Source: Branchipolynoe longqiensis (lineage: Eukaryota; Annelida; Polychaeta; Phyllodocida; Polynoidae). Taken from it: 64,000 nt of DNA. Under the pieces are notes generated by a model that made no database searches, had not been told where the DNA came from, and saw only the letters and a program-made list of their open reading frames with translations. Numbering within the stretch: the stretch's first letter is position 1; every line of letters begins with the position of its first letter. The translations under genes were made by a program, and so were the position numbers. The stretch is taken from assembly GCA_030323885.1 (NCBI GenBank), contig CM059186.1:172444351-172508350 (forward strand), in the 5' to 3' direction. Positions 1 through 9,996 of this stretch are shown here, piece after piece.

Positions 1-46
1 AATCACCCAACAACCCACATCTACCTGCACGCTACATGTGTCTACA

Positions 47-322
47 GGTTGGTTCGTTGTTGGAGTTTTACTTCCTTGCAACATCTAAGGTCATATCAGG
101 ATGGATACCGACTTGTGACAGTATGCACTTATGGCAACTTTATAGTGCTGCCCCACTGGGAGACCATGCCGCCAGCACCATGACCTGATATCCCTCTCAG
201 TCACATTATCCTGACACCGAAGTGACCAGTCCTTGCCCTATCCTGATAATGCCGAGCGCCTGGCTAGGAAGCGACAAGACTTAGTATAAATTTGTTTAAG
301 TCGTTGGTTTGATTCAGGCGAT
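47..322 (-). mobile_element. SINE-A copy, head truncated
   Basis: Begins with the SINE-A tail (GGTTGGTT..GTTTTACTTCC) and runs through the shared body (TAAGGTCATATCAGGA, then CCCACTGGGAGACC, then CCTTGCCCTATCC). It stops just after the 'GTCGTTGGTTTGA' segment that normally leads into the tRNA-like head, so the Pol III promoter part is missing. Identified by alignment by eye with complete copies in this window. Confidence 0.85.
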
Positions 323-429
323 TGTTCACGATTGAAATTTACCGCAAAAGAAAGAAGAGAAAGAGCAGAACTCTCACAGCATCCGGTCCTTTTAGACACA
401 CACCCGCTCCTCCCCGCGAATTACCCGCT

Positions 430-1020
430 CTACCCGCACAGTCGACCGGGAGCGGAGAAGGGGTGGGGAGGGGTGTGGATGGATGGGGAGGAGTGTGGAG
501 GGGTGGGGAGGGGTGGGGAGGGGTGGGGAGGTTTGGGGAGGGGTTGGGAGGGGTGTGGAGGGATGGGGAGGGGAGGGGGAGGGGAGGAACGGGAGGGGAA
601 GGGAAGGGATGAGAAAAGAGGGGAATGGAGAGGAGGGGATGAGAGGGGTTGGGGAGAAGGGGAGGGGTGGGGTGGGGTGGGGACAGGAGGGGTGGGGAGG
701 GATGGGGAGGGGAGGGAAGGGGTGTGGTGGGGTTGGGGGAAGGGGAGGGGAGGAACGGAAGGGGAATGGAGGGGATGAGAAAGGAGGGGAAGGGAGAGGA
801 GAGGAGGTGAGGGGAAGGGAAGGGGAGGGAAGAAAAGGAGTGGGGAGGGGAGGGAACGTAGGATATGGGAGGAGACGGGGGGTTAGGGGAGAGGGTGGAG
901 AGGAGGGAAGAAGGGTAGGAGAAGGGTAGGAGAAGGGTAGGAGAAGGGCGGGGAAGAGGAAGGGAGAGAAGAGAGTCATCGGGAGGGGAGAGGGAGGGTG
1001 GGGAGGGGAGGGTGGAGAAA
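430..1020. repeat. GGGGA/GGGGT-rich purine satellite
   Basis: About 590 bp of degenerate GGGGAGG / GGGGTGG units, almost pure purine with T on the plus strand. Open frames on both strands (Gly-rich on plus, Pro/Ser-rich on minus) follow from the composition. G-runs make G-quadruplex or triplex structure plausible (inference). Confidence 0.9.
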
Positions 1021-1039
1021 GGGAGGCTTCATTTGACAT

Positions 1040-1190
1040 CAAAACGGGCCGCCCGAAGTCACGTGGTGTTGTCTTGTGGGGCGGACCGGAAGTAACGCAT
1101 GCATTGTGGCGTTCCTGGCTGGACGGATGTCTCCGGGACACAAAGTCCGCAACCAGCCCGGGGCCCGCCTCACCAACAACCTCAGTGGGG
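1040..1190. promoter_or_regulatory. CpG-rich block with factor-like sites, possible promoter
   Basis: A short non-repetitive GC-rich stretch between two low-complexity arrays. It contains a CACGTG E-box, a GGGGCGG GC-box and an ETS-type ACCGGAAGT within about 50 bp, a combination typical of TATA-less CpG-island promoters. No downstream exon was recognised, so this is only a suggestion. Confidence 0.22.
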
Positions 1191-1191
1191 G

Positions 1192-1240
1192 ACCCCCCGC
1201 CCCCCGCCCCCCGCCCCCCGCCCCCCGCCCCCCGCCCCCC
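1192..1240. repeat. (CCCCCCG)n microsatellite
   Basis: About seven 7-bp units of CCCCCCG. Confidence 0.9.
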
Positions 1241-1292
1241 AACACACACAATCACCAAGAAAGCCCTGAGTAGAGAGGTAGGCCCACTGATG

Positions 1293-1345
1293 GGTTGGTT
1301 ATTGGAATTTTACGTCCTGGCAACATCTAAGGTGATAGTGACCAC
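1293..1345 (-). mobile_element. SINE-A tail fragment
   Basis: Only the SINE tail survives (GGTTGGTTATTGGAATTTTA, then TCCTGGCAACATCTAAGGT). It lies beside the complete copy at 1360-1703. Confidence 0.8.
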
Positions 1346-1359
1346 ACAAACCCGATTCA

Positions 1360-1703
1360 GGTTGGTTGGTTGGTTTTTGGAGTTTTACATCTTGGCAACA
1401 TCTAAAGTCATGTCAGGATGGGTACCGACTTGCGATAGTGTGCACTCATGGTGACTTTATAGCATTGTCCCACTGGGAAATCAGGCCGCCAGCCAGCACT
1501 ATGTTCATATACCACTCAGTCACATTATCCTGACACTGAGCTAACCAGTCCTTGCCCTCTTCTATTATTAATGCTGAGCGCCAGTCTAGGAAGTGACAAG
1601 TATAAATTTTGCAAGTCATTGGTTTGACTCGAACTGGAATTCAACTCCCGATCTCCTGCACGGGAAGCCTGCGCTCTACCGATTCGGCCACCGCGTCCGG
1701 TCC
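1360..1703 (-). mobile_element. SINE-A, complete, with TSD
   Basis: Full-length tRNA-derived SINE on the minus strand: tRNA-like head at the right (ending CGATTCGGCCACCGCGTCCGG), body, and GGTTGGTTGG tail at the left. A 12-bp TSD, AAACCCGATTCA, is readable at 1348-1359 and 1704-1715, direct evidence of LINE-mediated insertion. Confidence 0.93.
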
Positions 1704-1845
1704 AAACCCGATTCAATGTGAGTGCTGCGAGTTCCGCTGGTCCTCCAAGGAGGACTGGATCTGCGATACAACACACCGGGTCACAACCCAATGGTTATGA
1801 GATTAAAACTGTGACGCTTTCCTCGAATTATGTATTCAACTATAA

Positions 1846-1961
1846 AGCTGCATTGGTGCTGTTCGAAAACAAAGCACTTTTCTAGATTTGAACCTCGAGA
1901 TCTTATGCTGGTAGAATTATTCAGCATTTGTTACTGCATAGAAAGGAATGCTAGGTCAATT
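1846..1961 (-). mobile_element. MITE-T fragment
   Basis: Starts AAAGCTGCAT and continues through diverged MITE-T minus-strand sequence to GCTAGGTCAAT, where the next MITE-T starts. Its other half is not found. Confidence 0.6.
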
Positions 1962-2124
1962 TTAAAGTTGCATAGTCCGATGGTTTTGAGTTGATGTCAT
2001 TTTCTGAGATGAATATATTAGGTTGATTGTTATAATGTATCTAACTTTAATTTAAAGTAACTTTTATTTTAAATGGCTAGCTTTTGAGGTATTTGAAGTG
2101 AATTTTGGCAAGCACATCAAAACT

Positions 2125-2695
2125 TCTTCCCCCTTTCACTGTGCCTTGTAAGATGGTTTTGGCCAGACCTGATGAACAGGAAATATGGCCATACCACGGC
2201 AGTTTGTGTCTGTTTAGGATTATACCTCAATACCTCAGGGAGTTTGACGCCCCTGCCCTGCAGAGTTGTAAACCACTGCCTTGTGGTACAGGTTCTTGAC
2301 AGAACCGAAGGCTAAGGGAGCAAACGCTAACCAGAAAACCAGGCCACTGTGGCAGTATTAAGGGCAGTTGATGTATGGAACTCACAACATCTCCCGACCA
2401 GCCACTGCAAGGACAAATAGTTCTGCACCTGTCTGGACATGTTCTTGCCAGTGTGAAACCTCTATTTGCTCCCCGAGAGAGTGCCGCTGGTAACTTGCAA
2501 AAGCCAGCAGCACTTCAACACTTTTGCATGCAGCTTTCATGAAATGTATCAAGAGAAACCTGAAGCTGAGAGACATTAAGACCGACTCATGGACATCACT
2601 CTCACAGCAGAGAGCTAAATGGAGAGCGGCAGTCAAGTTATGAAAGCAGTCTTTGTCGCATCATGACCGACAGCATGATGATGATGATGATGATG
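2125..2695 (+). mobile_element. Chimeric LINE-derived retroposed insert with TSD
   Basis: Flanked by a perfect 11-bp TSD, ACATCAAAACT (2114-2124 and 2696-2706), and ending in an (ATG)n tail. The last ~130 bp match the LINE 3' ends at 37560-37710 (sense) and 18007-18209 (antisense). The first ~75 bp are antisense to the LINE C-terminal coding sequence near 60070-60150. The middle is unrecognised. The order fits a chimeric or 5'-inverted insertion. No intact protein. Confidence 0.8.
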
Positions 2696-2789
2696 ACATC
2701 AAAACTCTGACACCATAAGCTTCTAGTTCTACAGGTTCTATTAAATTGTCCCAGTATTCCCTTCTATGTAGCGACACATGTTTATTATT

Positions 2790-2855
2790 GATCGATTGAT
2801 TGGTGGTTGCTTTGCGCCGTGTCGCCAGCATAGGCCATATTCACGGCGACATTTT
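2790..2855 (+). mobile_element. Short SINE core, CGCCGTGTC type
   Basis: Nearly identical to 45418-45480: GATTGATTGGTGGTTGCTTT, CGCCGTGTCG, GCATAGGCCATATTCACGGC. A tail-like core without a tRNA head, inserted in MITE-T. It resembles conserved SINE cores of molluscs (from memory). Confidence 0.65.
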
Positions 2856-3024
2856 TAACAAGTGGACCAGTATCTAAGGCAGATATGTAGAGTCAAATCT
2901 ACATAATTGTTTTGGTTTTGAAAATTTGATATTTTCATCGGACCATGCAGCTTTAACCAATGCTGTCAATGTCCGTCCCTGCGCCCTGCCTGATACTTAG
3001 TGCCTTCACCTATCTTAGTTCAAA

Positions 3025-3355
3025 TTGGGCGGGGTGGCCGAATCGGTAGAGCACGGGCGTCGCGTGCGGGAGAACAAGAGTTCCATTCCCGGTCAAGTCA
3101 AATTAATTACTTATAAAATTGATACTTGTCACTTTCTAGCCTGGCGCTAGGCATTAATAGGATAGGGCAGGGACAAGTTAGCTCAGTGTCAGGATAATGT
3201 GACTGAGTGGGATATCGGGTCATGGAGTCAGTGGTCTGATTTCCCAGTGGGACAGCACTATAAAGTCACCATGAGTGTGCACTGTCACAAGCCGGTGCTC
3301 ATCCTGATATGACCTTAGATGTTGCCAGGACGTAGAACTCCAACAACCAACCAAC
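3025..3355 (+). mobile_element. SINE-A, complete, with TSD
   Basis: tRNA-like head with A-box-like TGGCCGAATCGGTAGAGC and a B-box-like GTTCCATTCCC, then the body, then tail CCAACAACCAACCAAC. An 11-bp TSD, CTTAGTTCAAA, lies at 3014-3024 and 3356-3366. This is the clearest plus-strand copy. Confidence 0.95.
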
Positions 3356-3485
3356 CTTAGTTCAAACTTACATTTTGACTGAGTGGCTTAATTCTTTGTC
3401 ACCAGCATGTTATTCAAACAGGAAAATACTAAGAACCGAAATAGAACAGACACCAAAGCGTGGAGATCACAATTGTTGCATTATT

Positions 3486-3752
3486 CATATGAATAAAAGA
3501 GAGCGCGATAAGCACACACAATATCCGACTTACTGTGACCAAAATAGATATGAAGTGACCACAAGCAGGTGGCGCCACCTGACGGAGATGCGAACCTGAG
3601 CCCTATATAGCGCGAGTGTCGTGTAGAGCCCCCGGATGGGGCGCGGGGGGTGAAGGAAGCCGGACCTACCCCACCAAGAAGGGGGGGGGGGGGTAGCAGG
3701 ACACTTACAGAGATTATTACACGCAATAACAGTCTTATCACTATCCATATAT
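3486..3752 (+). repeat. Repeat-B, copy 1
   Basis: Shares the start CATATGAATAAA and the end (ACAGAGATTATTACA, AATAACAGTCTTATCACTATCC) with 9769-9945. A poly-G/C-rich middle separates the two conserved blocks in both copies. Class unknown. A (TA)n tract follows. Confidence 0.6.
3566..3581. repeat. 16-bp perfect palindrome CAGGTGGCGCCACCTG
   Basis: Perfect dyad containing the GGTGGCGCCACC core of module G, flanked by E-box-like CAGGTG/CACCTG. The identical 16-mer recurs at 4845-4860. The rest of module G is not obvious here. Confidence 0.9.
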
Positions 3753-3759
3753 ATATATG

Positions 3760-3799
<40 letters not shown>

Positions 3800-3800
3800 A
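3745..3800. repeat. (TA)n microsatellite
   Basis: TA dinucleotide tract with interspersed GTA units, next to the end of repeat-B. Confidence 0.95.
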
Positions 3801-3939
3801 TTGTTTCAGTTTATCTGGGGTGTAACTAGTTATGCTAATATTATTTAGGCTGTAGGGAGCCCTACTGACGCAACCGGCTGGGGGTTGGTCGCTGTCCCGC
3901 CTTTACTACTCCGTCTCTTGGTTCGCTGAGATGTGGGCC

Positions 3940-4032
3940 TCCGCCAATCAGGAGGAAGATTTGTGGGGGAGCCATTTTGCGGGTGTCGGGCTATCCTCCA
4001 ATCAGGAGGAAGATATGCGGGGGAGGCGACTT
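3940..4032. promoter_or_regulatory. Twin CCAAT-box direct repeat
   Basis: The 27-bp motif CCAATCAGGAGGAAGAT..GGGGGAG occurs twice (3944-3970 and 3998-4024), 54 bp apart. CCAATCAG is a consensus NF-Y site. The spacing of about five helical turns is suggestive, but no gene is recognised nearby. Confidence 0.35.
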
Positions 4033-4059
4033 CGGGTGGCGCGACACGCATTCAGTGTC

Positions 4060-4184
4060 CAGTAAAACCTCTCTAACCGACAGCCCTCCACAGATCGACC
4101 ACTCCCATATATTGATCGCTTTATTTGGGTCCAAACAATACCATTGTAACCATATTCTAACTGCCTAAACCGACCACCTCCCTA
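4060..4184 (-). mobile_element. MITE-P fragment
   Basis: Starts CAGTAAAACCTCTCTAACCG and runs in reverse relative to the next copy (GATCGCTTTATTTGGGTCC), ending where the complete MITE-P at 4185 begins. Confidence 0.75.
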
Positions 4185-4377
4185 CAGTAAAACCTCTCTA
4201 AATCGACCAACCATGGGACCGACTTTAAATGATCCATTTAGGGAGGTGGTCGGTATAGAGAGTATTTTTTCATCATTACAATGGTATTATATGGGCGAAC
4301 GTTTGGGACCCAAATAAAGTAATTGATATACAGGAGTGGTCGATATGTGGAGGTGGTCGGTTAGAGAGGTTTTACTG
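4185..4377 (+). mobile_element. MITE-P, complete
   Basis: A 193-bp element with TIRs CAGTAAAACCTCTCTAA / TTAGAGAGGTTTTACTG, flanked by TA on both sides. Terminal CAGT and TA target sites are typical of pogo/Tc1-mariner elements (family knowledge). Internally GAGGTGGTCGGT recurs. Non-coding. Confidence 0.88.
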
Positions 4378-4379
4378 TA

Positions 4380-4599
4380 TATACATGTGTGCTTGTCTAT
4401 ATGTGATTGTATATATGTGTGTCTTTATGTATTTCTCCTTATATAGAAGCCTGTGCATAATTATGTCTTTGTGTCTTGGTCCTTATATATATGAGGATAT
4501 ATAAGCACACACATACATAGGACTCTAGTTTGTGTATATATATCTTTATGTATAAAAGCATATCGACACATACAGACATACATATATATATATATATAC

Positions 4600-4634
<35 letters not shown>

Positions 4635-4660
4635 GATAGATATCATGTATATTGCGTGTC
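4380..4660. repeat. TA/TGTA-rich microsatellite region
   Basis: AT-rich stretch with several (TA)n and (CATATA)n tracts, the densest at 4580-4640. No gene seen. Open frames here are Ile/Tyr-rich translations of the microsatellite. Confidence 0.8.
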
Positions 4661-4790
4661 TATATGCCCTAATATCGCTCTCTATGTGCATAGATACACA
4701 ACCACACACGTACATAACATGCATTTCTGTGTTTGGCATATACAACAATATTTTGTTATATATGAGGGCACATACACAAAGACACAAAAA

Positions 4791-4985
4791 AAATCCTCCG
4801 GTGCGACTGACACTTGTCGACACCTGTTTGAGGTGAGGTGACCGCAGGTGGCGCCACCTGTCAAGTGTGGAGTCTTACGGAGTATAGCAATGGTAATATC
4901 GATGATATAGTAATTAATATATATAATGGAAACAATTCCCTTCCTATTTTTATACTCGCCTAATACGTTATAGATCAATATATAG
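4791..4985 (+). repeat. Module G, best copy
   Basis: Reads TCCTCCGGTGCGACTGACAC, then palindrome CAGGTGGCGCCACCTG (4845-4860), an AT/ATA-rich spacer, CAATTCCCTTCC, then TTTTATACTCGCCTAATACG and a TATA-rich end. The same order recurs at 15486, 35255 and 36606. No TIR or ORF. On the opposite strand the last box reads CGAGTATAAA, like a TATA box. Element class unknown. Confidence 0.75.
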
Positions 4986-5194
4986 ACATGCTTATATTGT
5001 CTACGTGTGTCTGTGTAGATGCCCTAAAAGTCTCAGATGACGGAGGAGGGGTAGGGGGTTGATAAGGATACCTGACGTCAGGAGAGCTTATTCCACGGGG
5101 TCACGAGCATCCAAAGGTCAAAGGAAAGGAGCTAAAGGTCAGGTGGGGCAGATGTCAGCGAACAGAACAACCTCGCTCTTTCACCTCCACCCCG

Positions 5195-6530
5195 CAACTC
5201 TCTCTCTCTCTCCTTCTCTCGGTTTCTCTCTCTCTTTCTTTTATGCTTTCATTTCTAGTTCTGTTGTTATTTCATTCTTTCAATCTTTCGTTCTTTTCTT
5301 CTTTCATCCTTTCACCCATTCGTCTATTCGTCCATTCGTCCATTCGTCCATTCATCATTTCGTCCTTTCGTCCTTTCGTCCTTTTGTCCTTATGTCCTTT
5401 CGTCCTTTCATCCTTTCGTCCTTTCGTCCTTTCGTCCTTTCGTCCTTTCGTCCTTTCGTCCCTTCGTCCTTTATTCCATTTGTCCTTTCGTCCTTTCATC
5501 CGTTCATTCTTTTTTCCTTTCATCCTTTCGTCCTTTCATCCTTTCATCCATTCGTCCCTTCATCCATTCGTCCTTTCATCCGTTTGTTCTTTCATCCTTT
5601 TGCCCTTTTGTCCTTTTGTCTTTTTGTCTTTTTGTCTTTTTGTCTTTTTGTTTTTTTGTCTTTTTGTCTTTTTGTCTTTTTGTCTTTTTGTCTTTTTGTC
5701 CTTTCATCCTTTCGCCCTTCTGTCTTTTCGTCCTTTCATCCTTTCGTCCTTTGTCTTTTCGTCCTTTCATCCTTTCGTCCTTCTGTCTTTTCGTCCTTTT
5801 GTCCTTTCGTCCTTACGTCCTTTTGTCCTTTCGCCCTTCCATCCTTTCATCCTTCCGTCCTTTCATCCGTCCGTCCTTTCATCCTTTTGTCCTTTCGTCC
5901 TTTTATCCTTTTGTCCTTTCGTCCTTTCATCCTTTCATCCTTTTGTCCTTTTGTCCTTTCGTCCTTTCGTCCTTTCGTCCTTTTATCCTTTTGTCCTTTC
6001 GTCTTTTCATCCTATCGTCCTTTCACCCTTTCGTCCTTTCGTCCTTTCGTCCTTTTGTCCTTTCAACCCTTCATCCATTCATCCCTTCATCCATTCATCC
6101 TTTCATCCGTTCCTTCTTTCGTCCTGTCATACTTTTGTCCTTTCATTCCTTTGTTTGCTTCTTCTTTTATTCATTTGTTCTTCAGTTGTTTTCGTTCCTT
6201 CGTTCCTTCATTCCTTTGTTCCTTCATTCCTTCGTTCGTTCATGACTTTGTTTCTTGTTCCTTCGTCCCATCGTCCCATGGCTCCTTCGTTCCTTCATTC
6301 CTTTGTTCCTTCATTCCTTTGTTCCTTCATCCCTCTATTCCTTCGTTCGTTCTTTCCTTCATTCCTTTGTTCCTTTATTCCTCCATTTCTTCCTTCATTC
6401 CTTCATTCCTTCATTCATTCTTTAATTCCTTCCTTCTTTCGTTCTTCCTGTCTTCCTTCCTTTCCATTCTTTCTTCCTTTTTTTCTTTCTTTCTTTCTTT
6501 CTTTCTTTCATTCTTTCGTTCTTTCAACCT
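5195..6530. repeat. Pyrimidine octamer satellite (TTTCGTCC)n
   Basis: About 1.3 kb of TTTCGTCC, TTTCATCC, TTTTGTCC and later TTCCTTCA units. The first part is octameric and the last ~300 bp is tetrameric TTTC/TTCC. The 435- and 512-residue Phe/Ser/Pro-rich frames come from the stop-free repeat and resemble membrane proteins only by composition. Confidence 0.95.
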
Positions 6531-6540
6531 GTCTACCTCC

Positions 6541-6830
6541 AAACTCATAAGCTGCCCGCCCGCTCACCCAACAGCCCGACAGGCGGGCGGGCTGTGAGGG
6601 CGGGCGGGCTGGCGCTACGCGGCAAACTTTGTTGACACTTGTGAGTTTGCGTTGCCTCTTGTTGCGGGTCTCCACTTACTGCGGGCGCCGCGTGCCGGGC
6701 CCCAGGTAACCGGACGCCGGGCCCGGCCCTCCACGGTCCGCCTGACAGACTGTCTACCCGCTGCCAATCACCCGGGCAAAACAACCCCCCGGCACCACCC
6801 CTTAATTGGTTCAGGTGAAAGAATCCTGCG
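6541..6830. other. GC-rich non-repetitive block
   Basis: CpG-rich segment with self-complementary CCCGCCCGC / GCGGGCGGGC runs and one 5' splice-like CCAG|GTAAC. It could be a CpG island or non-coding exon. No conserved peptide was recognised. Confidence 0.3.
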
Positions 6831-6959
6831 CTGAAACCAAACCCCCGACTGGCTGCAATCAGTCGGGGTTAATGATGTTTAATTCAATCCTGTCTTTAGA
6901 GGCATGTCAGGGGGCGGGAGTACGGTGGTGGTGGAAGGTCGGTGTTCGGACGGGCGTTT

Positions 6960-7680
6960 CTAAAGGTGGCGCCACCGTCACCGCTTCCACCACGGTCACC
7001 ACCACCATCATAATACCACCACCACCACTTCCACCACTGCTATCACTTCCACCACTGCCACCGCCACCATCTTCACCACAACCACCACTATCATAATACC
7101 ACCGTCACCACCTCCACCACCACCACTGCCACCACCACCACTGCCACCACTTCCATCATCATAATACCACTGTCACCACTTCCACCATGACCACTGCCAG
7201 TGCCACCATCTCCACCACAATCACCACCCTCATAACACCACTACCACCACCACCACCGTCACCACCGCCACCACTTCCAGCACCACCACCATCATAACAC
7301 CATCCCCACGATCACCACCATGCCACCCACCACTACCATCACTACTGCCATCACCACCACCACTTTCACCACCACAAGGACCACCACCATTACCACTACC
7401 ACCATCATAATGCCACCACGACCATCATAATATTACCACTGCCATCACCATCACCACCATCACCCCCACCACCACCACCGCCACCACTAGTTCCACCACC
7501 ACAATCACCACCACCATCACCACTACCACCATCATAATGCCACCACCACCATCATAATACTACCACTGCCATCACCATCACCCCCATCACCACCACCATC
7601 ACCACCGCCACCAATAGTTCCACCACCACCGCCACCACTAGTTCCACCACCACAACCGTCAGCCCTTTCCAGTGCTGTCA
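6960..7680. repeat. (CCA)n / CCACCATCA array
   Basis: About 700 bp of CCACCA units with ATCATAATA interruptions, starting beside an exact GGTGGCGCCACC palindrome at 6965-6976. Sub-blocks such as CACCACCATCATAATA recur. Low-complexity Thr/Pro/His frames are not genes. Confidence 0.92.
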
Positions 7681-7910
7681 CCTTCTGCGAGTGTCCCACG
7701 TTATTCTACCACCCTCTGGCCAACCCCCCCCCCCCCACACACACACCCTCTATTCACCCAACCCCCTCCAATCACCCCCTATCCCCCCTCACCCCACCAC
7801 CACAACTGGAAGGGCTGCTTTGAGGTTGGCGCAGTTTCTCACAGCTCGGCAGATTGGAGTAGAGATAGTGAACCTGAGCGAGGACTGTGTGGTTGAAGAG
7901 GGCAGGTGAG

Positions 7911-8575
7911 GGGGTGAGGGGGCGAGGGTGTGAGGGTGTGAGGATGTGAGGGTGTGAGGGTGTGAGGGTATTTGGGTGTGAGGGTGTGAGGGTGTGAGGG
8001 TGTGAGGGTGTGAGGGTGTGAGGGTGTGAGGGTGTGAGGGTGTGAGGGTGTGAGGGTGTGAGGGTGTGAGGGTGTGAGGGTGTGAGGGTGTGAGGGTGTG
8101 AGGGTGTGAGGGTGTGAGGGTGTGAGGGTGTGAGGGTGTGAGGGTGTGAGGGTGTGAGGGTGTGAGGGTGTGAGGGTGTGAGGGTGTGAGGGTGTGAGGG
8201 TGTGAGGGTGTGAGGGTGTGAGGGGTCAGGGGCGAGGGTGTGAGGGTGTGAGGGTGTGAGGGTGTGAGGGTGTGAGGAGGTTAGGGTGTGAGGAGTGTGA
8301 GGAGGTGAGGGGGTGAGGTGTGTGAGGGTGTGAGGGTGTGAGGGGAATGGTGTGTGAGGGTGTGAGGAGGTTAGGGTGGGAGGAGGTGAGGAGGTGAGGG
8401 GGTGAGGTGTTGAGGGGGTGAGGCAGTGAGGGGTGGGGGTGAGGGGTGAGGGGTGAGGGTGAGGGGGTGAGGGGGCGAGGGGGTGAGGGGGTGAGGGGGT
8501 GAGGGGGTGAGGGGGTGAGGGGGTGAGGGGTGAGAGTGGATATGGGGGGTGAGAGTGGTGAGGGGTGAGGGGCGG
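7911..8575. repeat. (GGGTGTGA)n octamer array
   Basis: Near-perfect 8-bp units at 7920-8220, then degenerate GGGGTGA/GGAGGTGA units to 8575. The minus strand reads His-Thr-Leu-Pro-Ser (296-residue frame), a repeat artefact. G-rich strand with quadruplex potential. The unit differs from the animal telomere repeat TTAGGG. Confidence 0.95.
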
Positions 8576-8614
8576 AGACTCTTCAACTAGGCGTGAGAGT
8601 TGTGGGTGGGAGTC

Positions 8615-8720
8615 AGTCAGAGCCCACACATGAGAACACCCCCCCCCCTCCCACACACACACCTCCTGTCAGAGCCCACACATGAGAACACCCCCCCCCC
8701 CACACACACACACACCTCCC
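8615..8720. repeat. 52-bp direct duplication with poly-C and (CA)n
   Basis: GTCAGAGCCCACACATGAGA followed by a C run and CA repeat occurs at about 8616 and 8668. G-rich low-complexity sequence follows to about 8970. Confidence 0.8.
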
Positions 8721-8984
8721 CCAGCCACCCAGCCGTGTTCGCTCACCTGTGGGAATAATGAACAGTTGACACAGCGTCCGTTAAGGGTGGTGAGAGGGGC
8801 GGATCGGGCGGATCGGAGGGAGGTGGGGGGAGGTGGGGAGTACGGGGGGGGGGGGTGGCGAGAGGTGGGGGGGGGCAGGATTGTGGTGTCAGGGAGAGAC
8901 GGACCATGAAAAAAACCTGCCACATGCGGCGCTTTGCACCCCGGGGCGGGGGGGGGGGCGGGGAGGGGGAGTGTGGGAAGTGGA

Positions 8985-9332
8985 ACCAATGTTACACCAA
9001 TAGCAACTCTCTCCTCCTGTTTCAATGTTACACCAACAACAACTCTCTCCACCTGTATCAATGTTACACCAACAACAACTCTCTTCTCATTTATCAATGT
9101 TACACCAACAACTCTCTCCTCCTGTATCAATGTTACACCAACATCGCCTTTCTCCTCATGTATCAATGAGACACCAACAACAACCCTCTCCACCTGTATC
9201 AATGTTACACCAACAGTGCCTCTCTCCTCCTGTATCAATGTTACACCAACAGCGCCTCTCTCCTCCTGTATCAATGGTACACCAACAGCAACTCTCTCCA
9301 CCTGTATCAATGTTACACCAACAGCAACCCTC
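8985..9332. repeat. 36-bp minisatellite, about 9 copies
   Basis: Unit CAATGTTACACCAACAGCGC + CTCTCTCCTCCTGTAT (36 bp, 12 codons) with modest divergence. Because 36 is divisible by three, frames remain open on the plus strand (Thr-Pro-Thr or Gln-Gln-Leu repeats), with no sign of a real protein. Confidence 0.93.
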
Positions 9333-9768
9333 CCAGGTGCTGACAGCCTATGTAATAAGTGTTCACATGTTCTATCCCCGCATATCGCTTTCGTAGTAAC
9401 TGCTATTACTCTTATACTTCTATGCTAAGGCAGATGGTGTACTCTGCCACCGCTGTCACTCATAAACACCTGAGACATTACCCATTATTGTTATTGTCCG
9501 TATTAGGAAGGTGGTTACTACTACTAGTCCCGAGGAGAGGGTTATTCTACATTACTGTAATGTCTACATTACTCCATCATCTGCGCAAAAGGCCAATAGT
9601 AATATATATAATAATGAACTATCATCAAGGGGTTGACCATGATGGTTAGGATAATAAGGGACCTGTTAATAAAGGGTAATGAATGCACTGAACATCTCAA
9701 TCATATTTTAAGAGCTCACAACTTTATTACTGTTCCTACCAAACACCATCTAATCTCTTCCAATGTCA
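9333..9768. other. Unannotated unique sequence
   Basis: About 430 bp with no repeat family, conserved peptide or RNA gene that I can recognise. Confidence 0.5.
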
Positions 9769-9945
9769 ATCATATGAATAAATAATTCTCCTCCACTTCC
9801 TTCATAGTCAAGATATGTCCCACCCCATGGAAGGGGAGGGGGGGGGGGGCACACAGGACCCTCCCCCAACCACCCCAGGGGGGTGGGGAGACCACTACAG
9901 AGCTTATTACATGTGATAAAGGGTTTATCACTATCCGTATTTAAA
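9769..9945 (+). repeat. Repeat-B, copy 2
   Basis: CATATGAATAAATAATTCTC start, poly-G and C-rich middle, then ACAGAGCTTATTACATGTGA and GTTTATCACTATCCGTAT. Matches 3486-3752 in both flanking blocks. Confidence 0.6.
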
Positions 9946-9996
9946 GCCATATTATCGTCTAAAACATCAGAGCGCTAATGAAAAACGTTCTACATT

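Larger units (their letters stand above)
1962..2956 (+). mobile_element. MITE-T, split by two insertions
   Basis: Left end TTAA+AGTTGCATAGTCCGATGG and right end CATCGGACCATGCAGCT+TTAA. The roughly 355-bp element is opened by a retroposed insert at 2125-2695 and by a short SINE core at 2790-2855. Removing them restores co-linearity with the complete copies at 11872 and 39605. No open frame. Confidence 0.85.

Noticed and set aside
392..1258. 288-residue Pro/Ser-rich minus-strand frame
   Set aside because: Antisense of a G-rich satellite; no domain.
5059..6597. 512-residue Phe/Ser-rich frame resembling a membrane protein
   Set aside because: Comes from (TTTCGTCC)n units; no conserved domain and the adjacent frame is equally open.
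7911..8575. Interstitial telomeric repeat
   Set aside because: The unit is GGGTGTGA, not TTAGGG or a known animal telomere variant.
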